The notes below the pieces were generated by a model. The model worked only from the letters and a program-made list of their open reading frames with translations. It did not search any database and had not been told where the DNA came from. A stretch of DNA of 64,000 nt from contig NZ_CP121648.1 in the NCBI RefSeq assembly GCF_029714205.1, forward strand, positions 3,304,001 to 3,368,000, written 5' to 3'. A program made the translations under genes and the position numbers. This stretch comes from Methylobacterium sp. CB376 (GTDB lineage: Bacteria; Pseudomonadota; Alphaproteobacteria; Rhizobiales; Beijerinckiaceae). Positions within the stretch are counted from its first letter, which is position 1, and every line of letters starts with the position of its first letter. Positions 28,999 through 36,647 of this stretch are shown in pieces.

Positions 28999-29211
28999 AT
29001 GAGCATGACCAGGAGCCCCATCACAGGCGCGGCGCGCGGCCCCTCGAACGAGGAGTTCAGGGAGCGGATCGCCCGCCTCGCCCCGGTGCCCGGCACGGAA
29101 CCGTCGAGCGCTTCGCGCGCGTCCCGCGGCAAGCCGGCCCGGGGGCAGCGGCCCGCGCCGCCGCCGGACGCCCCCGCGCCCGCCGACGCGGCGGACACCG
29201 CCGAGAGCTGA
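28999..29211 (+). CDS. Possible small disordered protein, 70 aa
   Basis: MSMTRSPITGAARGPSNEEFRERIARLAPVPG... has a short helical part and a Pro/Ala-rich tail. No homology recognised and no strong ribosome site. Composition could arise from GC-rich non-coding DNA, so this is a tentative call. Confidence 0.35.
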   Translation: MSMTRSPITGAARGPSNEEFRERIARLAPVPGTEPSSASRASRGKPARGQRPAPPPDAPAPADAADTAES

Positions 29212-29401
29212 CGCGGCCCGCGCGGGAGCGCCGGACCAGCGCGCCGTCGGACATCGGGTCGCGCCCCGGCCCGTCGGGCGGGACTCGGCCGGATCCCGTC
29301 GCCGAGCAGACGAGCATGGGGCAATTCTGCTCGGCCTCTTGAGGCTGCATCATGTTTCGCTGACGCGGTGCTTCGGTTCGCCGCCGAACCGCTGACCCCT
29401 T

Positions 29402-29456
29402 CGGCACCGGCCGGTCCCGGCCGGCGAAATGCGGCACCGGCCGGTCCCGGCCGGCG
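29402..29456. repeat. Duplicated palindromic box
   Basis: CGGCACCGGCCGGTCCCGGC... occurs twice, 30 bp apart (29402-29426 and 29432-29456), in the intergenic region before the 84-aa gene. Each contains the near palindrome CCGGCCGGTCCCGGCCGG. May form hairpins; no other copy was seen in the window. Confidence 0.7.
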
Positions 29457-29507
29457 GAAGGATGCTTAGAACGAAATCGGACGGACGCACGCGATCCCGG
29501 AACGACC

Positions 29508-29762
29508 ATGGCGACGGCGACCACCTACGTGATCCAGACCTTCGAGATGAAGCGCAAGCGCCTCGTGCCGGGCGCGCGCGACGTCGCCCCGACCGAGAGC
29601 GGCGCGCTCAAGCGCGCCGAGGCCATCGCGGCCCGCAAGCCCGGCGCGGCCGCCCTGCGGATCCGGGCCGACAGCGAGACGGGCGAACTGGAAGGCGTCG
29701 CGATCCTGGGCCGGTTCGGCGAGGTGCCGGACGACTTCGCCGAGATGATCACGGGGTCCTGA
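29508..29762 (+). CDS. Small conserved hypothetical protein, 84 aa
   Basis: MATATTYVIQTFEMKRKRLVPGARDVAPTESGALKRAEAIAARKPGAAALRIRADSETGE... is a small alpha/beta protein with a predicted beta-hairpin end (VAILGRFGEVPDDFAE). Codon use matches neighbours. The TAFVIQPFE...G..Pd.P..A.SA..A...AE.la pattern is familiar from Methylobacterium-type hypothetical proteins. Function unknown. Confidence 0.65.
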   Translation: MATATTYVIQTFEMKRKRLVPGARDVAPTESGALKRAEAIAARKPGAAALRIRADSETGELEGVAILGRFGEVPDDFAEMITGS

Positions 29763-29864
29763 GCATCGGTCGCCGAAGCGGTCGCCGGCTCGGCGTCGAG
29801 CCGGCGGCGGTGCCGATCGGCGCCGTCCGGCGGGACGGCGGCGGGCGGTCCGGCCGGCGCGCCT

Positions 29865-30263
29865 CTAGCGATGGGCGTACAGGTAGGCCGCGATGTCCCG
29901 GGCCTGCGCCTCGGAAATCCCGGTGACCGGCATCGCCGTCCGGGGATCGAGGGCTCTCGGATCGACGATCCAGCGAACCAGGTTCTCGGGCGTGTTCGTC
30001 ACGACCCCGCCGATGTAGACGCGCTCGGCCACGCTGCCCAGCGGCGGGCCGACCCGCCCCCGAGGGCCCGCGAGGCCCGGGATCTCGTGGCAGCCGGCGC
30101 AGCCGTGGCCGATCATCAGCGCCGGGGCACGGTCGGGGTCTCCCCCAGTCAGGTTCCTGGCAAGCTCGACCCGTTGACGCCGAAGGTCGATCCGGTGAGC
30201 GACGAGGCCGCCGGTGGCGAGGGCCGCCGCCGCGGCGAGGAGCGCGATCCATCTAAGCGGCAT
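29865..30263 (-). CDS. Membrane-anchored c-type cytochrome
   Basis: 132-aa monohaem cytochrome c. An N-terminal helix (PLRWIALLAAAAALATGGLV) serves as anchor or signal, followed by the haem site CAGCH and a candidate Met ligand in TAMPVTG. Class I layout (GPRGRVGPPLGSVAERVYIGG...PENLVRWIVDP). Last gene of the alcohol dehydrogenase / caa3 oxidase operon; it overlaps the end of ctaG by 11 bp. Probably passes electrons to or within the oxidase. Confidence 0.88.
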   Translation of the reverse strand: MPLRWIALLAAAAALATGGLVAHRIDLRRQRVELARNLTGGDPDRAPALMIGHGCAGCHEIPGLAGPRGRVGPPLGSVAERVYIGGVVTNTPENLVRWIVDPRALDPRTAMPVTGISEAQARDIAAYLYAHR

Positions 30264-31200
30264 GGGCCTGCCTCGCGGTGTCCGGTCCTGAGCGACGGAT
30301 CCAGATCCCGGCCAGCGTCAGGGCGGCCGCGGCGTAGACCAGCCCGGCCGGCACCCACATCACCAGACCGGCGAGCTGCTGATCCTCCAGGGGAGTCAGC
30401 CCCCACTCGGCGGCCGCCGCGACCTGGCGCGGGTACCAGAGCCGCGGCGAGACCGTCAGCAGGACTCCGAGCAGGCCCGTGTGGAGGCTCGTCAGGAAGA
30501 GGTAGAGGAAGGATGCCCCGTAGCCGCGGCTCCGGACGGGCCCGTGCAGCAGGGCCCACCAGAACAGGAGCGCCGAGAGCAGGAAACTGAGGTGCTGGAG
30601 CCAGTGCGCGAGGGCGTTCACCAGCACGAGATCGTAGAGGCCCGGCATGTGCCAGGCCCAGAGCGCCACCCCGTGGAGCAGCGTCGCCGAGAACGGCGTT
30701 CGCATGGACCGCCACGCGGGACCGAGGACCGGCAGGCGGACGACCCCGCCGACGCGCGGGCGCCAGGACGCGGGCAGGGCCCACAGCATCGCGCTGCCCG
30801 GGCGGGCGAGCACGAGCAGGGGAGCCGCGATCACCATCAGGAGCTCGTGCTCGACCATGTGGGCGGTGAAGAGACGTTCGCCCCACCCGTGCAGCGGGGA
30901 CAGCAGGGCCAGGGCCAGCACGGTCCAACCGCTCCAGAAGCAGGCGACCTGCCAGCGGCGCACCCCGCGGCCGTGACCGGCCCGCCCCCACAGGCGCACC
31001 GTGCCGACCAGGAACAGCACGGCGCTGACGGAGAGCGGAGCGAGCACCCTCGGGTCGCTCGCCCAGGCGGGGCCGCTCGGCCAGAGCGCGCCGGGATCGC
31101 CGCCATGGGCCGAGCTGCCCGTCGGCAGGACGAGTGCCGCGGTGACCATCGCGGCGCAAGCTGCCCGGGCGCGGGCCTCCTTCGCCGCGGGCCGCCTCAC
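30253..31200 (-). CDS. ctaG: Cytochrome c oxidase assembly protein, caa3_CtaG family
   Basis: Polytopic membrane protein (315 aa) of the CtaG_Bd/caa3_CtaG family, linked to copper-site assembly of caa3 oxidases. Visible: FTAHMVEHELLMVIAAPLLVLARP, WLQHLSFLLSALLFWWAL, FLYLFLTSLHTGLLGVLLT and QQLAGLVMWVPAGLVYAAAA, in the expected order with many conserved His. The start chosen is the GTG at 31200, which overlaps the previous stop (GTGA) and leaves a signal-like segment before PTGSSAHGG. Distinct from the Cox11-type CtaG. Confidence 0.9.
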   Translation of the reverse strand: MRRPAAKEARARAACAAMVTAALVLPTGSSAHGGDPGALWPSGPAWASDPRVLAPLSVSAVLFLVGTVRLWGRAGHGRGVRRWQVACFWSGWTVLALALLSPLHGWGERLFTAHMVEHELLMVIAAPLLVLARPGSAMLWALPASWRPRVGGVVRLPVLGPAWRSMRTPFSATLLHGVALWAWHMPGLYDLVLVNALAHWLQHLSFLLSALLFWWALLHGPVRSRGYGASFLYLFLTSLHTGLLGVLLTVSPRLWYPRQVAAAAEWGLTPLEDQQLAGLVMWVPAGLVYAAAALTLAGIWIRRSGPDTARQAHAA

Positions 31201-31586
31201 CGCTCGCACCCGCTGAACACCAGCCCGGCGACGCCGTGAACCCCGATCACGACGGCGAACAGGAGCGAGACCAGCACGCCGATCGCGGCGATCAGCCGGT
31301 GAGGACGGCCGCCCTCGGGCGAGTCGAGGGAGGTCGCGCGCGACCCGTCCGGGGCCGGCACCGTGGTCGCGTCGGCCTCCGGCGGCCGCTGACAGGCGCG
31401 CCACGAGGCGTAGCTCCCGCCCAGGCTCGCCGCGACCAGAGCCGCCGCGAGGAGGGGGATCACCGGAAAGCGGTGGGCGCAGCTCCAGGGCGCGAGCGCG
31501 TAGTTCGCCTGCGTGCTCACCAGCCACGCCGTCGGGCCGGCGAAGATTCCGGCGGAGGGCCATCCTCCGGTCAGCCAGTTGCGCAT
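31197..31586 (-). CDS. Small membrane protein of the oxidase operon
   Basis: 129-aa protein with two clear hydrophobic segments (IPLLAAALVAASLGGSYAS, LIAAIGVLVSLLFAVVIGVHG) and a third weak one near the N-terminus (GPTAWLVSTQANYALAPWSC). Not assigned to a named subunit. Similar small proteins lie between coxC and ctaG in comparable operons, so it may be an accessory subunit or assembly protein. Followed by ctaG with a 4-bp overlap. Confidence 0.7.
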   Translation of the reverse strand: MRNWLTGGWPSAGIFAGPTAWLVSTQANYALAPWSCAHRFPVIPLLAAALVAASLGGSYASWRACQRPPEADATTVPAPDGSRATSLDSPEGGRPHRLIAAIGVLVSLLFAVVIGVHGVAGLVFSGCER

Positions 31587-31593
31587 CGCACCC

Positions 31594-32232
31594 TCACCAG
31601 CGCGGCAGCCAGTACACGGCCAGGTAGATCGGCAGCCAGGACAGCACGACGAAGTACCAGTAGAAGGCGTTGTCGCTCACGTCGCTGAAGCGCTTGCCGG
31701 TCGCGTGACGCGTGAACATCAGGGCGGTGAGCACCAGCGTGTCGCCCGCATCGGTGATCAGGTGCGTCAGGTGCAGGCCGAGCAGCACCCAGGTGATCGA
31801 GCCGTAGGCGTTCTGGTCCCAGTTCACGCCGAGGCCCGTGAACTCGTAGAGCCGGACGGCGGTCGCCGCGATCGCGACGAGGGACATGATCACGAGGTCG
31901 CGCCGCACGCGCCCGAGGTCCAGCGCCTGCGCGTCGCGGTCGGCCACCCGGTTCGGCCAGAGGCTGGCGAGCAGGAGCAGCGTGTTGAGGGTTCCGGCCC
32001 AGTGGTCGGGCGGCGCCGGCGCCAGGGGCCATTGCGGGTTCTGCTGCACCAGGTAGAAGCAGGCGCCGAGCGCGAGCGCGAACCCGGTGCCCTCGACGAC
32101 GAAGAAGCCGAGCGTGCCCCACCACATCGGGCTCGTCGGGCCGAAGCCGTAGGTCGGGAGGGCCGAGACGTCCCGGGTCACGCGCGGCGCGTCGGCCCGG
32201 GCGGGTCGCGCCTCGGCGCGCAGGGTGCTCAT
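31594..32232 (-). CDS. ctaE: Cytochrome c oxidase subunit III
   Basis: 212-aa polytopic subunit of the haem-copper oxidase. Family segments: MWWGTLGFFVVEGTGFALALGA, LNTLLLLASLW, WVLLGLHLTHLITD and NAFYWYFVVLSWLPIYLAVYW. Start at 32232 overlaps the stop of subunit I by four bases (ATGA). Shorter than mitochondrial subunit III, as usual for caa3 oxidases with this gene order. Confidence 0.9.
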   Translation of the reverse strand: MSTLRAEARPARADAPRVTRDVSALPTYGFGPTSPMWWGTLGFFVVEGTGFALALGACFYLVQQNPQWPLAPAPPDHWAGTLNTLLLLASLWPNRVADRDAQALDLGRVRRDLVIMSLVAIAATAVRLYEFTGLGVNWDQNAYGSITWVLLGLHLTHLITDAGDTLVLTALMFTRHATGKRFSDVSDNAFYWYFVVLSWLPIYLAVYWLPRW

Positions 32233-34145
32233 TCCTCGTCCTCCGCCGCGGTCTTGGGCCAGAACCAGCCGGTGAGCGCCGCCGCGATCGGCAGCGCCCC
32301 CCAGAGCACCGCGTAGGGTGTGAAGATCGAGCCGATGAAGGTCACCCCGACGGCGATCGCCGCCGCGAGCGGCCAGATCGACGGAGCGGGCGAGGTCTCG
32401 CGCAGCTGGGGCTCGGCCTCGGCCACGCTGCTGACGACCAGTTCGCGATGGCCGACGCTCAGGCCGGTCACGACGGGCAGGCCGCCCCGCTCCGCCCAGA
32501 GCGGCTCGCGGTGGGTGACGAGCGGGATGCGGTCGAAGTTCTGGGGAGGCGGGGGGGACGCCGTCGCCCATTCGAGCGTGCCGGAGTTCCAGGGATTCGC
32601 GCCGGCGACGTCGCCGCGACGCAGGCTGGCGATCACGTTCCAGGCGAAGACGAGGAAGCCCGCGAACAGGATCAGCGCGCCCGCCGTCGAGAGGAGCTGC
32701 AGGTGTCCCCAGCCCATCTCGGGCCCGTAGGTGTAGACGCGGCGCGGCATCCCCATCAGCCCGCTGATGTGCATCGGGAAGAACGCGACGTTGAAGCCGA
32801 CGAAGGTGAGCCAGAAATTCCAGGCGCCGAGCCGCTCGCTCAGCAGGCGTCCGGTGAATTTCGGGAACCAGTAGTAGATCGCACCGATCAGCGGGAAGAC
32901 GTTGCCGCCGATCAGCACGTAGTGGAAGTGCGCGACGACGAAGTAGGTGTCGTGGACCTGGGTGTCGATCGGCACCGAGGCGAGCATGATCCCGGACAAC
33001 CCGCCCGCCACGAAGATGAAGAAGAAGCCGGCCACGAACAGCAGCGGCGTGCGCCAGACCGGCCGCCCGTCCCACAGCGTCGCAATCCAGCAGAAGATCT
33101 GCAGCCCGTTCGGGATCGCGATCAGCATGCTCGACGCGGTGAAGAAGGCCGCCCCGAGCTGCGGCAGCCCGGTCACGAACATGTGGTGGACCCAGAGGCC
33201 GAAGGACAGGAAGCCGGTGGCGATCAGCGACAGGACGAGGGCGAGGTAGCCGAACGTCTCGCGCCGCGCGAAGGTCGGGATGATCGCCGACACGAAGGCG
33301 GTCCCCGGCAGGAAGATGATGTAGACTTCCGGATGGCCGAAGAACCAGAACAGATGCTGGTAGAGCAGCGCGTCGCCGCCCTCGGCCGGGTTGAACAGGT
33401 GCGTGCCGACCAGCCGGTCAAGGATCAGGAAGGTCGAGGCGAGCATCACCGCGGGCAGCGCGAACACGATGATGAAGGAGTTGACGAACAGTGCCCAGAC
33501 GAAGACGGGAATGCGGTCCAGCGTCATGCCGGGCGCGCGTTGCTTGAGCACCGTCACGATGATCTCGATCGCGACCGCGAGGCCCGAGAGCTCCGTGAAG
33601 GTGATCATCTGCGCCCAGGTATCGGCGCGCTTGCCCGGCGAGTACTCAGGTCCGGAGAGCGGCACGTAGGCGAACCAGCCGACATCCGGCCCGATGTTGA
33701 GCAGGAACGACACCCACAGGAACAGCCCGCCCGAGAGGTAGACCCAGTACGAGAAGGCATTGAGGCGCGGGAAGGCGATGTTGCGGGTGCCGACCATCAG
33801 CGGCACGAGGTAGACGGCCATGGCCTCCCCGATCGGCACGCCGAACAGGAACATCATGGTCGAGCCGTGCATCGTGAAGAGCTGGTTGTAGGTGTCGGGA
33901 CCGACGAGGCCGCTCTCCGGCCGGGCGAGCTGCAGGCGCATCACGAGGGCGGTGAGGCCGCCGAGGAACAGGAACAGGAAGGCCGTCACGATGTAGCGCC
34001 GGCCGATGATCTTGTGGTCGACCGTGGCGAGCGCGCCGAGGAGGCCGCGCCGGGTCCCCCAGACGCGGCCGAGCCGCGCGCTGAGCGCCGGCCCGTCGAG
34101 GTTCGTGTCGCGCAGGTCGCCGGTCGCGGACGCCACGTCGCTCAT
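32229..34145 (-). CDS. ctaD: Cytochrome c oxidase subunit I (caa3 type)
   Basis: Catalytic subunit, 638 aa. Haem and copper ligands are visible: FTMHGSTMMF (low-spin haem His), GHPEVYIIFLPG (CuB His and the cross-linked Tyr, A-type pattern), WVHHMFVTGLP (CuB His pair) and VVAHFHYVLIGG (haem a3 and a His). The 12-helix core ends near residue 490. A ~130-residue extension adds two more helices (SIWPLAAAIAVGVTFIGSIF, LWGALPIAAALTGWFW). Coupled by 4-bp overlaps to subunits II and III. Expected to reduce O2 and pump protons. Confidence 0.95.
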   Translation of the reverse strand: MSDVASATGDLRDTNLDGPALSARLGRVWGTRRGLLGALATVDHKIIGRRYIVTAFLFLFLGGLTALVMRLQLARPESGLVGPDTYNQLFTMHGSTMMFLFGVPIGEAMAVYLVPLMVGTRNIAFPRLNAFSYWVYLSGGLFLWVSFLLNIGPDVGWFAYVPLSGPEYSPGKRADTWAQMITFTELSGLAVAIEIIVTVLKQRAPGMTLDRIPVFVWALFVNSFIIVFALPAVMLASTFLILDRLVGTHLFNPAEGGDALLYQHLFWFFGHPEVYIIFLPGTAFVSAIIPTFARRETFGYLALVLSLIATGFLSFGLWVHHMFVTGLPQLGAAFFTASSMLIAIPNGLQIFCWIATLWDGRPVWRTPLLFVAGFFFIFVAGGLSGIMLASVPIDTQVHDTYFVVAHFHYVLIGGNVFPLIGAIYYWFPKFTGRLLSERLGAWNFWLTFVGFNVAFFPMHISGLMGMPRRVYTYGPEMGWGHLQLLSTAGALILFAGFLVFAWNVIASLRRGDVAGANPWNSGTLEWATASPPPPQNFDRIPLVTHREPLWAERGGLPVVTGLSVGHRELVVSSVAEAEPQLRETSPAPSIWPLAAAIAVGVTFIGSIFTPYAVLWGALPIAAALTGWFWPKTAAEDEE

Positions 34146-35158
34146 TTGAGCCCCTCGAGGTAGGCCGAGACGGTGTTCAGCTGGTCGGGGTCGAGCCTCA
34201 CCAGGGGCATGTTCACCCCGGGCTTGATGCCGTGCGGGTCGACGATCCAGGCCGCCAGGTTGCCCCGGCTCATCGGCAGGGTGCCGGCGGCCAGGGTGCG
34301 GCGCGAGCCCACATGGGTGAGTTCCGGACCGTTGCGGCCGGCCGCGGCGGTGCCCCGCACCTGATGGCAGAGGGAGCAGGGCGCGGCGACGAAGGCCGCC
34401 TCGCCCGCCCGGGCCTCGTCGCTCCCGGGCTCCGGACGCGGTGCGGCCTGCCCCCGGCGCCAGCGGTCGAAGCTCTCCTCGTCCTCCGCGATCACCAGGA
34501 GGCCCATCTTGGCATGCTGCATCCCGCAGAACTCGGCGCATTGGCCGCGGTAGAGGCCGGGACGCTCGGCGGTGAAGTGGATCGCGTTGGTCCGCCCCGG
34601 GATGAGGTCCTGCTTGCCCGTCAGGCTCGGGACCCAGAAGGAGTGGATCACGTCCGTGGAATCGAGCGTCAGCCGCACCGGCACCCCGACCGGCACGTGG
34701 ATCTCGTTCGCGGTGGTGAAGCCGCGGCTCGGCTCGGGGTCCTCGTACTGCACCTCCCACCACCATTGGTGCCCGATCACGCGGATCGTCACCCGGGCCG
34801 CCTCGTCGCCGAACAGCCGGCGCTGCCCGGCGTAGCTCAGACCGGTCAGGACCAGCACGACGAGGCCGGTCGCGACCGTCAGTCCCGCCACGAGCGCGGT
34901 CGCGCGCCGCTCGCGCCGCGGGTCGATCGCCAGCGGGTCGGCGGTCTCCGCCCTCCTCGCCCGAAAGCTCGCGAGGAGCGCGAGCATCACGGCCAGCCAG
35001 ATCGCCGCCAGCACGGCGCTGAACAGCCAGAACAGCCACAGCAGATCCCGCGCCTGCGGGCTGACCGGGTCCAGGGGGGACTGCACGAAGGTGCAGCCCG
35101 CGAGCGGGAGGGCGAGGCCGAGGGCCAGGGCGCGCCGAGCACTCCCCCGCGCGCTCAT
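34142..35158 (-). CDS. ctaC: Cytochrome c oxidase subunit II fused to cytochrome c (caa3 type)
   Basis: 338-aa lipoprotein-like subunit. The signal/lipobox LPLAGC is followed by two membrane helices (LLWLFWLFSAVLAAIWLAVM, ATALVAGLTVATGLVVLVLT). The cupredoxin domain carries CuA ligands (DVIHSFWVPS and CAEFCGMQHAKM). A C-terminal cytochrome c domain has CSLCH and Met in VNMPLVRL. The fused haem domain defines the caa3 type and lets the enzyme take electrons from membrane-bound cytochromes. Start overlaps the upstream cytochrome gene by four bases. Confidence 0.94.
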   Translation of the reverse strand: MSARGSARRALALGLALPLAGCTFVQSPLDPVSPQARDLLWLFWLFSAVLAAIWLAVMLALLASFRARRAETADPLAIDPRRERRATALVAGLTVATGLVVLVLTGLSYAGQRRLFGDEAARVTIRVIGHQWWWEVQYEDPEPSRGFTTANEIHVPVGVPVRLTLDSTDVIHSFWVPSLTGKQDLIPGRTNAIHFTAERPGLYRGQCAEFCGMQHAKMGLLVIAEDEESFDRWRRGQAAPRPEPGSDEARAGEAAFVAAPCSLCHQVRGTAAAGRNGPELTHVGSRRTLAAGTLPMSRGNLAAWIVDPHGIKPGVNMPLVRLDPDQLNTVSAYLEGLK

Positions 35159-35718
35159 CGGGGCATCTGCCCTGACGGCGGAACAATCCCACCCGAGACC
35201 GGCGGGCTCGGGCTGGTCCGGTTCTCGGAGGGATGCGGATGCATGCTGTCGCTGCGGGAGGGCGCCGCGCTCGACGGCACGTTCCCGCTCATCGAGCGGA
35301 CATAGGCGGCGAGCTCCCAGATCTGGTCGTCGGGGATGCGCCCGCGGAACGAGGGCATGCCGTTCGGCCGGCCCTCGCGGATGGTCTGGACAATGTTCTC
35401 GATCGAACCGCCGTAGATCCAGCGGTCGTCGATCAGGGCAGGTCCCATGCCGCCGCCGCCCTGGGCGTGGCAACCGCTGCAGTTGAACCACGTGAAGAGC
35501 TTCTTGCCCTGGCTGAGGTGGTAGGCGTTGCCCTCGAACTGCTTGGCCCGGCCGCTGGTGCGGGTGGTCGGCAGCGCCTCGCCCGGCGACAGATCGCTGA
35601 GGGCGACCTGCTCCCGGGACTCCGCCCCGACGGGGCTCGGGCGCGCCTCGCGATCCTCCCTCTGGCAGGCCGCGAGGGCGAGCGCGGCGAGCGCCAGCTT
35701 GGCCGAAAGCCGGTTCAT
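35155..35718 (-). CDS. Lipoprotein c-type cytochrome, probable electron acceptor of the dehydrogenase
   Basis: 187-aa monohaem cytochrome c. The lipobox LAAC (signal MNRLSAKLALAALALAAC) anchors it to a membrane. The haem site is CSGCH in FTWFNCSGCHAQGGGGMGPAL, with candidate Met ligand in PNGMPSFRGRIPDDQIWELAAYVRSM. This pattern resembles cytochromes paired with PQQ alcohol dehydrogenases. It lies between the MoxJ-like gene and oxidase subunit II, overlapping each by four bases, so it is well placed to carry electrons from PQQ to the caa3 oxidase. Ser/Pro-rich tail of unknown role. Confidence 0.88.
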   Translation of the reverse strand: MNRLSAKLALAALALAACQREDREARPSPVGAESREQVALSDLSPGEALPTTRTSGRAKQFEGNAYHLSQGKKLFTWFNCSGCHAQGGGGMGPALIDDRWIYGGSIENIVQTIREGRPNGMPSFRGRIPDDQIWELAAYVRSMSGNVPSSAAPSRSDSMHPHPSENRTSPSPPVSGGIVPPSGQMPR

Positions 35719-36647
35719 GGCCCCGCCTCGACCCGGCGCGTGCCGTCCAGGCGGGGCACGTCGTAGCGGAGGAGGATCGCGTCGATCTCGGCCCGGTGGC
35801 GCTCCAGCGCCGCGCCCACCTCCAGGCGCAGATCCTCGTCCCCCCGTCGCACCCCCATGGCCACGTCGAAGACCATCGGCCCTTTCGGCCCGTCGATGGC
35901 GGGCTCGATCGGTGCCACGCGCAGGGGTGGGTCCGCCCGCGCCGCGAAGTAGCCGGCCATCGGCCCCCACGCGAGGGCGACGTCGATCTCTCCGCTGGCC
36001 ACCGCGTCGATGATGCGGGCGGGCGGGTTCGGCGCCGCGTAGTCACCCGTGAGGAGGTAGCCGCGCACGTTCCCGGTCATGCCCCGGCGGGCGAGCGCCC
36101 GCGCGGGCGGGGTGCCGGCCGCGTCCTTGCCGACGAGCTGCACGCCCACGGTCATGCCGGCCAGGTTCGGGTCATCGAGCGACCGGATCGAGGGGCCCCC
36201 GGGACGCGACACGACCACGAAGGACGAGCGGTAATAGGGCCGGGTCGGCCGCAGGGCCTCGAGCCCGACCGGGATTCCGGGAACGAGATCGCACCGGCCA
36301 GCCAGGATGGTGTTGCGCAGGAAGCCGCGCCGCTGCGCCCACCACGTGTAGGTCACGGTGGCGCCGAGATCGCGGGCGACGATGTCGACGATCCGGTTCT
36401 CGAACCCCTCCCCGCCCCGGTTCGAGAACGGCAGGTTGTTCGGGTCCGCGCAGACCCGCAGCTCGCGGGCGCAGGCCCCCGAACAGGCGAGGGCAGCGGC
36501 GCAGCCGCAGGCGAGCCTGAGCAGCCCGGAGCATCGTCCGACGAAGCGGATGCCGGTCCGTCGAGGACGATGCGGCAAGGCCGACGACCCGGAGCAGCGT
36601 CCGACGGCGACGCGATCGGGCGCCCCGCTAGGGAAGGGCGAAGTCAT
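35715..36647 (-). CDS. MoxJ/XoxJ-like periplasmic binding protein
   Basis: 310-aa protein of the family annotated 'quinoprotein dehydrogenase-associated ABC transporter substrate-binding protein'. After a long N-terminal export region (about 60 residues) comes the SBP_bac_3 fold: ELRVCADPNNLPFSNRGGEGFENRIVD, VTYTWWAQRRGFLRNTI, and a GEIDVALAWGPMAGYFA segment. MoxJ/XoxJ are thought to help mature or activate methanol dehydrogenase rather than transport solutes. Overlaps the dehydrogenase gene by 20 bp and the cytochrome gene by 4 bp. Confidence 0.88.
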   Translation of the reverse strand: MTSPFPSGAPDRVAVGRCSGSSALPHRPRRTGIRFVGRCSGLLRLACGCAAALACSGACARELRVCADPNNLPFSNRGGEGFENRIVDIVARDLGATVTYTWWAQRRGFLRNTILAGRCDLVPGIPVGLEALRPTRPYYRSSFVVVSRPGGPSIRSLDDPNLAGMTVGVQLVGKDAAGTPPARALARRGMTGNVRGYLLTGDYAAPNPPARIIDAVASGEIDVALAWGPMAGYFAARADPPLRVAPIEPAIDGPKGPMVFDVAMGVRRGDEDLRLEVGAALERHRAEIDAILLRYDVPRLDGTRRVEAGP